A stretch of 64,000 nt of DNA, taken from contig OX439046.1 in the NCBI GenBank assembly GCA_949317995.1, positions 34,198,002 to 34,262,001 on the forward strand, given 5' to 3'. The translations under genes were made by a program, and so were the position numbers. Source of the DNA: Acholoe squamosa (Eukaryota; Annelida; Polychaeta; Phyllodocida; Polynoidae). The notes beneath the pieces were generated by a model. That model did not search any database. It saw nothing but the letters and a program-made list of their open reading frames with translations, and had not been told where the DNA came from. Numbering within the stretch: the first letter of the stretch is position 1; each line of letters opens with the position of its first letter. This document shows, piece after piece, positions 44,174-54,825 of the stretch.

Positions 44174-46208
44174 TCTTATAATGTCTAGCAATTTTCCTAG
44201 GTAATGGAAAAGTTACCTTATCAGTAGACCTAGTATTGTATCTCTGATTAACATGATTATTATTAATAAACTCAGGTCTTTTATACATCACGGACAACAA
44301 TAACATGTCAAATCTTCTCTCTAGAATTTCTACTTTGCAAATGTCATGTAATTCCTGGACATGATACTTAACAATATTACACTTTAAACAAATACGCAGA
44401 GCCCTGTTTTGCAACCTTTGCAGCTGCTTCATGCCATCTTCATTACATCTTCATTACAGCTGCTAGTATTGGCCGAATTGTTTTTGTATAAATCAATATA
44501 GCATAATCCCTCGCGAGGCACTTCCTTAATTTAGCTAGCCTAAAGAGCTTATTGCAAACATTCCTCTTAAGAATTTTCAATTGCTTGTCAAAGGTTAGCC
44601 CCCTATCTAGGTGGACTCCTAGATAGGGGAAGAAATCCACAGTTTTAACAACAATGTTGCAAAATTCAATTTTACTATCCAAATACCTTTCTCTCTTTCT
44701 TGGATTAACTGTCAATCTATTTCTAAACACCCATTCTTTGAATTTTGACACCTCTTCATCTAATACAGAGGTAACCAACTCAGGAGTTTTGACTGCATAG
44801 CATATAACTATATCATCAGCATAGAGTTTAATACTGGCTTTATCAAAAATCTTAACAACATCATTAAAATATAAGACAAACAACAGGGAACCCAAAACAG
44901 ATCCTTGGGATACTCCATAGGATATTTTGCGCTCACTAGATATTTTATTACCATAACTAACCCTTTGTACTCGATTTTCAAGGTAACTCTGGAACCACAA
45001 ATAGTTAGTTTTGCTTAATTTCAAATTTTTAATTTTTTCCAAAAGTATGCTATGAATTACACTATCAAATGCTTTAGTAAAGTCTACAAATAAGGCCCCT
45101 GTTATCAAACCCTCATTTCTGTTATGAAACAACTCAGTGACTAAGTCAAAAGTAGCGTCACCAGTTCCTTAGCCTTTCTTATAACCATATTGTAATTTAC
45201 TGAAACTGTCATTATCAGCCATGACTGATGTCAAATGAGAAAACATAATAATATCTCTGATGGGGGGCCTTTTGACAGGGGGGCCTATAGGATGTGCACC
45301 GCAGTTTAACTAAGGCATTAGCCCATTTATATGGGAATATTCCTTTACTGAAACTTAACTGACATATGTGAGTAAATTCTTCAATTCTAGTTTTAATTGC
45401 ACATATCAAAATATCCCCCCTTAAACCATCAATCCCTTAAGATTTATTCTGATCAATTTCTTCCAAGGCCAGAATAATATTCCATCTATCAATTACTAAA
45501 TCATTCAAACAATCTGCATGATACTCATGTAAAACTGGCGGTGTATTGTCCACCCTAACTTGAGCCTCATCAACAATATTTTTATGTAGCTCATTACCTA
45601 TTGTACTGAAGTATTCGTTTACATAATCGCATGCATCTTCAAAATGGATTTTAATATTGGTCATATGGTGGATCATATCTGGATATACAACACCTTTTTT
45701 GCAATTAAATAGGGAATTGATATTTTTCCAGAATCTACGAGGATTTTTGATGCTAATGTCCAATTCCCTTATGACCCCTTCTCTCTGGTTAGATTTTATT
45801 TTACTTTGAATATGACGTCTGCAATTTTTGATGGCTGTCTTTGGTTCAGGGAGATGTAAACAGTATACAGCTTTAACCATGTTTCCCTCTCAAAAACCAA
45901 ATCCATCACTTCATTATCTATCCATTCCCTCCTTTTCTTTTTAATTTTGCGCTCTATAAAAGGGTGATGTTTGTCCAGGTACATGTTGATTGGTGAGAGA
46001 AATAAATCCCATAATTCATTTACATCTTCAGAAGAGTTTTTAAATAAATTCCAGGCACATAAGTTTAAGAAACCAATGAATTTTGAAAAATCAAAGGTCG
46101 TGTCACTTCATGAATCAAAATCTTTTAGCCTAAATCCTTACACATATTTCTGAAATTTTCACATCCACTATCCAGCTCATCATGCATATTTAAATTTATG
46201 TCACCTAA

Positions 46209-46939
46209 GGCCACACCAAATTAAAAAGTTGGTCTATGGATTTTCATTTTGAAAAAATGGAGAGGGAGGGCGAATTTTTTTTTTTTTTGAAATTTTTTTT
46301 TGTCAATGGATTCTGCACATCACAGATGTGGAGAGGGCGATTTATTTTTTTTTTTTTTGATAACCAAAGATTTCCCAGGAAAGGAGTTGAGAGGAGTTGG
46401 CCAGTTTTTACAGCAATTAGTCAATATACGTCAGTAATTACTCACTTTGTCAGCAATTAGTCAATATATGTCAGTAATTACTCACTATTTATCAGAAATT
46501 AGTCAATATATGTCAATAATTACTCACTCTTTGTCAGCAATTAGTCATAATATGTCAGTATTTAGTCAGTATTTGTCAGCACTTAGTCAAAACATGTCAG
46601 TACTTAGTCACTATTTGTCAGCAATAAGCAAAAATATATCAATACTTAGTCACTATTTGTTAGTAAATAGACAAAATTTATCAGTAGCTCCATACTATCA
46701 CTGACCACTTGTCAATTGACATTTGACATTGAAGCCTCTTCCTTAGGACTGAGTCCTTCACCTGTGACATTTTAATGATTGTTTGTTCAAAAATTATGGC
46801 CCAAATAAAAAATTCTGATTTTTGCAGAAAATGGTGCAGGCGCAATCCATAGACAAAATAATTTTCAAAAGAAAAATTTTGTATTTCTGAAAATATGATG
46901 CGGGAAATCCATAGACCAACTATTTAATTTGGTGTGGCC
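46209..46939. mobile_element. Harbinger-like element, 731 bp, inside LINE 2 endonuclease
   Basis: Ends GGCCACACCAAATTAAAAAG and ...TTAATTTGGTGTGGCC; TAA on both sides (46206-46208, 46940-46942). It carries a 21-bp minisatellite. Related to 53060. Confidence 0.9.
46408..46690. repeat. ~21-bp minisatellite (GTCAGYAATTAGTCAATAT)
   Basis: About 13 imperfect units of GTCAG-(C/T)AATTA(G/C)TCA-ATAT. The apparent 85-codon ORF here (M-S-A-I-S-Q-Y repeats) is simply the translated repeat. Confidence 0.85.
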
Positions 46940-48039
46940 TAAAATCCATGTCTCATGTCTACCTTGATTATCATCATACTCATAAATAGAAACCTTTCTC
47001 AGAAAAGCAATGAATTTTGGAACACTTTTATTTGGTATCCTATAAATTTTCAAAATCAGCATGTCCTTCTCACCTGGTAGTCTTAATAAACCTGAAATAC
47101 ATTCATAGTCAACCGTGGTTACAGTGAATTTGTCTATAATATTAAAATATTTTACAAGACCATCTTTCAGGCTGATACCACCACCTCCCGCATTCTTTCC
47201 TTCTCTATCATTACGGTACAATGTTCTATCAGGATGATCAACCATCGCAACAACTTACACCAAATGCAACTAAGGCCACACCAAATTAAAACATTTGTCT
47301 ATGGATTTCCCGCTCCTGACTTTCCTAAGGCCACACCAAAAAAATAAGTTGGTCTACAGATCGCCCTCTCCATATTTTCGGAAACACTCATTTTTTTTTC
47401 TTTGAAAAAAATCTTGGTCTACGGATTTCGCTCGCTTCAGTTTCTACAAGTTTTCTCTTTGTGATGTTTGGCAAAATTGGCAAAAACCCATTTGGAGTCT
47501 CCACAGATAAGCGAGTATACCTGACACCCCTACTTCCATGTAGTGGTATGGTCCACTCCCTCCCTCCTCTGTCTATTGGGGTAACAGTCAGTGAGGCATG
47601 TTCCCAGCTCTACCTCCACCATTGTGTGTATACTGGTACATGTACTACTACTAGTAGTAGGCAAGCTCCCCCTTCTCTGTGTGTAGGGGAAGGGGTGACT
47701 TACATAGGACATGTATGCCTCATACACTACTATCAGTCTTTATTTAGAAATCTAGAAGAGATGTGTTCAGAGTTGTTCCACTACTAAATTAAGGGAATAT
47801 TGAGCTTTATTTAGTTATAGGGAATTTGATTCATTCTAGTACTGCAGGGCATCACAATCTAACCAGTGTAGCCATGTGTAGCCTCTGTTACTCACTTGCT
47901 GCTTCCTCTATAGGGGAGAGCACTGATCAATTTAAACAGGCTACACTACAGCTAGTAGGCCTACTGTACAACTCAAAAGAATAAGGCTCCTTCCGCTACA
48001 CAATATGTGGCAATCTAGTAATGTTGTTCCTATACTACT

Positions 48040-49650
48040 GGATTACTCCACCCAAATAGAATAGAATTTTGCCCCACAGGGCAATTAATATGGAATAGGA
48101 AAGAAGCTTGCCCCGCAGGGCTATCAATATGGAATAGGAAAGAAGCTTGCCCCGCAGGGCTATCAATATGGAATAGGGAAGACGCTTGCCACGTAGGTTT
48201 ATCAATATGGAATAGGAAAGAATATTTAATTCATTTTCCTCAAGTCTCCATTCATGCAACCTTCAGCTTCCAACCTGCCATGTGGTATAGGTCTCCATGA
48301 CAAGGCTATCAATATGGAATAACAAAGAAGCTTGCCCCGCAGGGCTATTAATATTGAATTAATTTGTCTACTAAATAAAGGGAATTTTCCCCTTTTTTAG
48401 TACAAAATAAGCCTCAATATACTTCTATATCCAGTGAAAACAAGTACAAAATGTGAGGTTACAAGAATTGTTGCTGTACTACTGGTTTGCCCCCCAGCCC
48501 AAATAGATATAATTTGGTCCCGCAGGGCTATTAATATGGGATAGAAAAGAAACCTTCCATGTGGTATAGGTCTCCAAGTTGTTTTCACTGGATATAGAAG
48601 TATATTTAGGCTTCAAGTCTCCAATAGGCACCTAAGGGTTAGTTATGATTAAGAGCCTCAACCTATTGGAGACTTGAAATATAGTAAAGGTGACAGAAGC
48701 CATAGGCATAGCCATGGAGACCTATACCACACGGTAGGTTTCTTTTCTATTCAATATCAGTAGCCCTGCAGGCAAAATTGTATTCTATTTGGCCTGGGGG
48801 GGGAGGCAATCCAGTAGTACAGCAACAATTCTTGTAACCTCACATTTTGTACTAGTTTTCCCTATATATAGAAGTATATTTAGGCCTATTTTTTACTTAA
48901 TAGAGGGGGAAATTCCCTTTATTTAGTAGGGAAATGAATTCCAAATTAATAGCCCTGTGGGGCAAGCTTCTTTCCTAATCCATATTAATAGCCCTGCGGG
49001 GCAAAATTCTATTCTATTCCATGTTAATAGCCCTGCGGGACAAGCTTCTTTCCTATTCCATTTTAATAGCCCTGTGGGACATGTCTTGCTCTGAGAGAAC
49101 AGCCTTCTGAGATAGGTACAGTGTCATGCCTGGAACAGTATATACCAACGATGTTTATTTATCATTTGTGATTTATATTCAGTAACAGCAAATCAAATCA
49201 GACTTTCAGGATAACCAAATGCATAATTTGTCACATATTAGTGATCCTGATTTACTCAGAAGCTTGGACAAACAGTATCTTAATGTTAATGTCCCACAGG
49301 GCTTTTAACATGGAATAGAATAGAAAATTGCCCCGCAGGGCTATTAATATGGAATAGGAAAGAAGCTTGCCCCGCAGGGTTATCAATATGGAATAGGAAT
49401 GAATATTGAATTCATTTTCCTCAAGTCTCCATTCATGCAATCTTCAGCTTCCAACCTGCCATGTGGTATAGGTCTCCATGACAAGGCTATCAATATGGAA
49501 TAGAATAGAATCTCGCCCCGCAGGGCTATTAATATTGAATTAATTTGTCTACTAAATAAAGGGAATTTTCCTCTGGGGGACAAGCTTCTTTCCTATTCCA
49601 TTTTAATAGCCCTGCGGGGCGAAATTCTATTCTATTCCATATCAATAGCC
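48040..49650. repeat. Two-orientation array of ~39-bp units (CCCCGCAGGGCTAT...AATATGGAATAG)
   Basis: Units of GCCCCGCAGGGCTATYAATATGGAATAGRAAAGAAGCTT run forward at 48060-48560 and 49290-49550, and inverted at 48760-49090, 49560-49650 and (past the LINE) 50870-51030. A longer unit with CTCAAGTCTCCATTCATGCA recurs at 48239 and 49420. Confidence 0.85.
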
Positions 49651-49653
49651 CTG

Positions 49654-50860
49654 TGTTTGTTTGTTTGTTTAGTTTTACGTCCGGGGGCCATCGAGGAACT
49701 CGACATTCAAGAATTTTAAACTATTCAATAGTAATGGTAGGCTGCGGGCCTACCTCGGGTTTGCACATATGAGTGGGTGGGTGTGTGTGCGCTCGTGCAT
49801 ATATTTATGAGTCTGCTTGTAGCAGTGGGACACGGCTCGTAGTGGTGAAATACCACTCGTGGCTCAAGGCCCCTCTTTATCGTGCTGCCTCACGCAGGTA
49901 ACATGTCGCAAACTGTAGACAATTATATGTATATATGTATATATGATCTATATGTACTTATATAAGTTTGATTCTTTGAGGAAGTTCAGGAGTTCTTTTG
50001 TTTCTATTGTGTTGAAGACAGCTTTCAGTGTTGTTGCATTTTTAAGATATTTTCTTCTGTTGCTTGCAGTCCTTCGACAGTTGAGCAAGATATGCTTAAC
50101 TGTGAGTTCAGTCTTGCATTGTTGGCACATTGGTTGGGCTTCACCTTTCAGATGGTGTTCGTGTGTAAGCCTTGTGTGGCCAATTCGTAGACGTGTTAGT
50201 TTCACTTCGTCTGATCTGGATAGTTTTCTTTTTTCACCCTTTCCTTTCAGTTGAGGCTGAATGGAGTGTAGCTTGTTCTCATGCTGCTTCTTCCAGTCAG
50301 CTTGCCATTTCAGTTTCACATATTTCTTGATGGTTGATGTCAGGTCCGTGTGTGGGATTGGCACTTCTCGAGGTGTCAGTTTCAGTGCTGACTTTGCCGC
50401 TTCATCTGCTGCCTCGTTTCCGTCTATGCCAACATGGCTTGGCAGCCAGCAGAAAACCACATCTTTCTTTGCTTTCTCAAGGTTGTTGGTTTTGTCCCTG
50501 ATGTCTTGTATCAAAGGATTGTTTGGTTCATATTGGTTCATTGCTTGAAGGCATGACTTGGAGTCTGACAGAGCAATGAATTTCTGGTGAGTTGATATCC
50601 TGGCATATTCTAGAGCATGTAGCAAGGCGCTAGCCTCTGCCGTGAAAATGCTGGCTTTGGGATGGAGGCCTCTTTTCAGGTTGCCATATGGCGTGTGTAC
50701 TCCATAGCCTACTTTGTCACCCTCCTTAGAACCATCTGTGTACACCGCCAGGTGTTCACTATGGTCTTTTTCTATCCCATGGAGTTGATCTTTAAAGGTC
50801 ACTGAGTCTGTTTCTGCCTTTTTGTTTTTGCACAGGGTGAAGATGATCTTTGGTTTCATT
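49654..50860 (-). mobile_element. 5'-truncated LINE 3 with (AAAC)n tail (nest level 4)
   Basis: Minus-strand copy: RNase H ORF, ~290 bp 3' UTR and a tail of AAACAAAC units at 49654-49670. Flanks ATTCTATTCCATATCAATAGCCCTG and ATTCTATTTCATATCTATAGCCCTG may be a ~25-bp target duplication, although both are also array units. Confidence 0.8.
49948..50859 (-). CDS. LINE 3: RNase H and C-terminal domain of ORF2, 5'-truncated
   Basis: A 303-codon open frame. RNase H motifs: V-Y-T-D-G-S-K (first catalytic Asp), A-E-A-S-A-L-L-H-A-L (Glu), L-S-D-S-K-S-C (Asp) and W-L-P-S-H-V-G-I-D-G-N-E-A-A-D (His...Asp). These are followed by the L-R-I-G-H-T-R-L-T-H segment and a C-terminal C-x2-C...H-x4-C (M-C-Q-Q-C-K-T...H-I-L-L-N-C). 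This is the standard end of I/R1/Jockey-group ORF2 proteins carrying RNase H. The reverse transcriptase is missing, and the ORF is intact only because the copy is young or short. Confidence 0.9.
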   Translation of the reverse strand: MKPKIIFTLCKNKKAETDSVTFKDQLHGIEKDHSEHLAVYTDGSKEGDKVGYGVHTPYGNLKRGLHPKASIFTAEASALLHALEYARISTHQKFIALSDSKSCLQAMNQYEPNNPLIQDIRDKTNNLEKAKKDVVFCWLPSHVGIDGNEAADEAAKSALKLTPREVPIPHTDLTSTIKKYVKLKWQADWKKQHENKLHSIQPQLKGKGEKRKLSRSDEVKLTRLRIGHTRLTHEHHLKGEAQPMCQQCKTELTVKHILLNCRRTASNRRKYLKNATTLKAVFNTIETKELLNFLKESNLYKYI

Positions 50861-52293
50861 CTATTTCATATCTATAGCCCTGCGGGGCAAAATTCTTTTC
50901 TATTTGAGTGGAGTAATCTAGGAGTATAGCTGCGGGCGAGCTTTTTTCTATTTAATTTTAATAGCCCTGCGGTGCAAAATTCTATTCTATTCCATATCTA
51001 TAGCCCTGTGGGGCAAGATTTCTATGTATTTGGGTGGAGTAATCCAGGAGTATTGCAACACTACTAATAGATTGCCATAGAGTGTATAGTGGAAGGAGCC
51101 TTATTCTTTTGTGTTCTATAGTAGGCCTAATAGCTGCAGTGTAGCCTATTTAAATTGATCAGTGCTCTCCCCTATAGAGGAAGCAGCAAGTGAGTAACAG
51201 AGGCTACACATGGCTACACTGGTTAGATTGTTATACCCTACAGTACTAAAATGAACCAAAGTTCTCTTCCTATTTATTGCTAAATAAAGCTCAATATTCC
51301 CTTTATTTAGTAGTGGAACAAACCTTAACTCTTGCTTCTATGTAACTCAATAGAGAAGGGAGAAGGGAGGGCCTGCCTACTGCTAGTAGTAGTACTAGTA
51401 TGCACACAGTGGTGCAGGTAGACAGGAGGGAGTCAGTGGGTGGGTAGGTGGACTCCCTCAGTAGGATGGAGGGTGGACCAAACCACTTTTGGGGAGAAGG
51501 GGTGTAAGGTATTACAAAGCACTGTATAACCCATAGGGAGTCGCGTAACCGATCTGTGGAGACTCCAAATGGGGTTTTGCCGCAAAATTTAAAAAAAAAA
51601 AAAATTTGTTCGCTCGCCTCAATTTCCCAGCAAGGAATCCATTGGACGCCAAAAAATTCTTAGAAAAAAAAATCGCTTGCTCGCACCAAAACCAAAATCC
51701 GTAGACCAACTTATTCTTTTGGTGTGGCCTAAATGAAAATTTTATTTTTAATCATTTTCTGGAAAATTGAATTTTTTTTGTGATTTTTTTTTGCAAAGTC
51801 CTTACAGTGTCAACCAATAAAGGTACAGCAACAGCAGACCACTCATTGGATAGGTCAGGGTCTCCAGATTTGCACATTCCAGTGCCTATGCTGCATTTAG
51901 AAGCCAGAATACATAAATTTGAGAAAAGGTGCCAAAAAATAAAAAATCGCCCTCTTCACATCTTTGATATTGAAAATCCATAGACAAATACATTTATTTA
52001 GAAAAATAAAATAAAAATTTCGCCCTCCCGCTCCAGTTTTCAAAAATGAAAATCCATAGACCAATTATTTTATTTGGTGTGGCCTAACGAGAACTATATC
52101 ACTGGTCCAAATAGATCACACACATGTGATCTATTGGCCTATTGACACTAGACGCTACACTACCACCATCTGGTGTAGAACAGTTCCCCTATACACTCTC
52201 CCCCCACAGTGGGGTTAACAGCATTCAGAAAGCAGCAGCCATGCATGGCAGACAGACAGTGCAAGACAAGAACTTTATTTTCTCTTTTTCATT

Positions 52294-53056
52294 ATGGGAG
52301 TCATTTGCGACTCCTGCGAGGAGCAATACCTCGGGAACTCCAGACTGTATCCTACATGTAAGCACCTTAACCACAAATGGGACCCACAACAGCAGTTAGG
52401 AGTCCTAACGGAGCAAGCAGGCCAGGGAGGACCACCGGCTACCAAGGAGTCAGTCAGCCATGACTCCACCGGGGCCATGCAGGGCGACAAGGCTCCTGGG
52501 CTGAACGACAGTGCCCCCAGTCAACAAACCAGGCAGCAGGCCGTAGATTTCGGTATAGATCCCAACGACGAAAATGCTGATCTACAGCTTAAAATCGAGC
52601 TGGAAGGCTGAAATCGAAAAACATTCAAAACGGAAAGACCTCGAGCTTGAACTAGCCAGTATTCAGGCAGAAAATAAACATACTCTGAGGGATTTGGACC
52701 AGGGCGCCCAGGCTTGGGTCGGCGCCATAAGCATCTTGGATGGGACATTTAGTCAGAGTGGGACAGTTGGGCCCAGTGTTGAGTCTATGATGAGTGGGGC
52801 AATGGGTCTGAATCATGGTCTTAATGCCACAGACCTTTCAACACAGGCGGGCCAATCAGTCCAATCGGGGCCAATCGTCCAAAATGGTTCGCTGGTTGCT
52901 GGCGATCGCCAGGCGGTAGGAAAGGGTCCAGCGCAGTTCGACAACAAACAAGATGGCAGCATATGCCTTTCGATTCACGGTCCCCCGGCTACGGCATCGA
53001 TGATTTCAGGCGATATTGGCCTCCCGCCAGCAGCTCATGGCAAGTTTGAACAGTGC
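52294..53056 (+). pseudogene. Broken ORF with Cys motif and coiled coil, cut by a MITE
   Basis: First frame, ATG 52294 (M-G-V-I-C-D-S-C-E-E-Q-Y), carries C-x2-C then Y-P-T-C-K-H-L, a possible zinc site. It reaches a charged helix at 52600 and stops at TGA (52609-52611). The helix continues in the next frame (A-E-I-E-K-H-S-K-R-K-D-L-E-L-E-L, from about 52607) for ~150 codons. That frame stops at TAA 53057-53059, which is the TAA target duplication of the MITE beginning at 53060, so the true 3' end is lost. A zinc-site plus coiled-coil layout fits ORF1 of some LINEs. Function unproven. Confidence 0.45.
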
Positions 53057-53059
53057 TAA

Positions 53060-54592
53060 GGCCACACCAAATTAAAAAGTTGGTCTATGGATTTTCATTT
53101 TGAAAAAATGGAGAGGGAGGGCGAATTTTTTTTTTTGTCAATTGATTCTGCACATCACAGATGTGGAGAGGGCGATTTTTTGATTTTTTTTTTTTGATAA
53201 CCAAAGATTTCCCAGGAAAGGAGTTGAGAGGAGTTGGCCAGTTTTTAAAGCTAGTATCTAGGCACTTACCTATTTTATAAAACTTTAATTTTTGGGTTTT
53301 ATCTATTCAGCAATGGAAAGAGCTAATAAAAAGAAGTGGATTTGTCTTTTAAATGAAGTCTTTATGTCAATTTAAAGGGGAATTATGACTGGTTATAGAT
53401 GCAAAATCGAACCCATAATTCTGCCATAGTTAAGAGTTTAAATAGGGTCCAAATTTGTGATCAAGCAAGTTGAATGCAGGAGAATGTAGTTCACTTATAT
53501 TGGCTGATTAATCTTCGTTAATATAATGGGATAGTTTCTACATTCCAATGCAGAATATTTCAACCTGATTCACTCCTTCATGATTGATAATTTCAAAGCA
53601 AATTGGTAAAAATGAGCATGATTGGAACTGTAGATTTATTTCCCTAGTAAGTTCACATCCCGCACCTAGGCTAAAGCAGAGAAGGATAATTCAAGATGGC
53701 CACCAATGTCAACGTTTTGAACATGGTTGAAACTTCTTCTGGTTGATATGTGATGGAAAATCGTTTTTACCATGTATCAATTACTTCATTCATCAAGAAT
53801 AGGCCCACGAACATTCAGGAAATTGTTGCGAGTAAGAATTAGAAGAGGCATCCATTATAACAAAATATTTTTATATTTTCTTATTATTATCGCCCATGCC
53901 GCATGCGTTTTTGTCCTCCCCCCTTCCCATGTTCCCCACTGTGTATGACGTGGGCTGCATGGGTGGGGGGGGGGGGGGTGTCAAATCACTTTCCTCTTTG
54001 ATATAACTCTGCTTCATTCTGAACAGGGACTAATTTGTCCCTGTCTTAAGTTAAAACTTAGTCTTAGGCTCTTACATATACTTATTCCTTCAAACTTGTA
54101 TCACAGGTCTGTGTCGTTTCTGTACACCATGATTTAGGCCAGCCTCAGGCAGCAGCTAATAATACCAGTTTAAGTAGACCTACCTGGCTGATATGAAAAG
54201 ATCTAGGAATCAATTGGGGGGGGGGGGTCCCGAAAGCCCTATTTTTGCTGAGCAACACTTAAATTATGGGTTTGGGCCAGTACCCAACTGACATCGCCGA
54301 TCCAATAGATCTCTTCAAGCCCTTTAAAATGGTACCTTGGTTGTACTAATACTCCTATGAATAGCTTCAAAATCAATTTGGAAAAACAAGTGAGGTTACA
54401 GCTGTGGCTGATTACAACTTTCACACCTGCACTAGCAGACCCCCACACAGCAGATAGGTCAGTACCTATAGTATCTGCCATTGTTTGTTCAAAAATTATG
54501 GCCAAAGAAATTGCAGAAAATGGTGCGGGCGCAATCCATAGACAAAATAATTTTCAAAAAAATAAAAATTTGTATTTCTGAAAATATGATGC
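53060..54592. mobile_element. Harbinger-like element, right end damaged
   Basis: Left end GGCCACACCAAATTAAAAAG and the next ~190 bp match 46209-46400. The right ~110 bp (54480-54592) match 46775-46900 but the terminal ~35 bp are missing. The middle 1.2 kb is unrelated to the 46-kb copy and holds no recognisable gene. Confidence 0.65.
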
Positions 54593-54754
54593 AGCCATAT
54601 ACATGTAAGATATCATAACTTCTGTTCTAATCAATGGATTTTCGAATTTCGAAGATCTATGGCCATCTCATGGCTTCCCCTATCCTTTCCTGACACTGTG
54701 TATGTTCATAGGAATATTGGTAACATTTTTGTGAAAAACTTTCCCTAAAATATT

Positions 54755-54825
54755 CTGCTTCTATAAGGCGCACCAGAGGTCCATCCTCGTGTATAAGGCA
54801 CGCCTTATATGCGAGGTATTACGGT
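54755..54825. mobile_element. pogo-like MITE, right fragment
   Basis: ...GCACGCCTTATATGCGAGGTATTACGG followed by TA (54826-54827). Confidence 0.55.

Larger units (their letters stand above)
43846..47245 (-). pseudogene. LINE 2 (CR1/Jockey-like), decayed, with two insertions
   Basis: On the minus strand, right to left: endonuclease part (G-G-G-G-I-S-L-K-D, Y-R-I-P-N-K-S-V-P, 46950-47245); after a MITE (46209-46939) the endonuclease resumes with G-D-I-N-L-N (about 46200); linker ORFs at 45437-45984; RT fingers and palm at 44443-45132 with F-V-D-F-T-K-A-F-D-S-V, G-V-S-Q-G-S-V-L-G and catalytic Y-A-D-D; C-terminal region L-Q-R-L-Q-N-R-A-L-R at 44160-44432; and, beyond a SINE (43986-44173), the tail with F-Y-R-G-V-I-L-W-D ending at 43846. 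Stops and frameshifts separate the pieces. The encoded protein would have been an APE endonuclease-reverse transcriptase for target-primed insertion. Confidence 0.85.
47479..51581. mobile_element. 4.1-kb long-TIR element with 8-bp TSD (nest level 3)
   Basis: Begins GGCAAAAACCCATTTGGAGT and ends in the inverted ACTCCAAATGGGGTTTTGCC. The 30-bp termini differ at one position and inverted similarity continues for about 500-600 bp (for example CTCCCCTATAGAGGAAGCAG at 51168 against 47909). GCAAAATT flanks both ends (47471-47478, 51582-51589) and occurs once in the empty relative at 27352-27359. No transposase is visible. An 8-bp duplication fits hAT, P or MuDR-type elements; the long inverted arms are foldback/MuDR-like. 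Confidence 0.85.
47329..51729. mobile_element. Inner Harbinger-like MITE (nest level 2)
   Basis: Ends GGCCACACCAAAAAAATAAG and ...TTATTCTTTTGGTGTGGCC, TAA at both sides (47326-47328, 51730-51732). Its own ~290 bp match the uninterrupted copy at 27228-27511. Confidence 0.85.
47274..52084. mobile_element. Outer Harbinger-like element (nest level 1)
   Basis: Ends GGCCACACCAAATTAAAACA and ...TTTTATTTGGTGTGGCC, TAA at both sides (47271-47273, 52085-52087). Its own sequence is only 47274-47325 and 51733-52084. Everything between is later insertions. Confidence 0.8.

Noticed and set aside
46447..46704. 85-codon ORF
   Set aside because: It is only the translation of a 21-bp minisatellite.
48040..51030. 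Regularly spaced ~39-bp repeats that superficially resemble a CRISPR array
   Set aside because: Units point both ways, there are no unique spacers, and the genome is clearly animal; it is the core of a long-TIR transposon.
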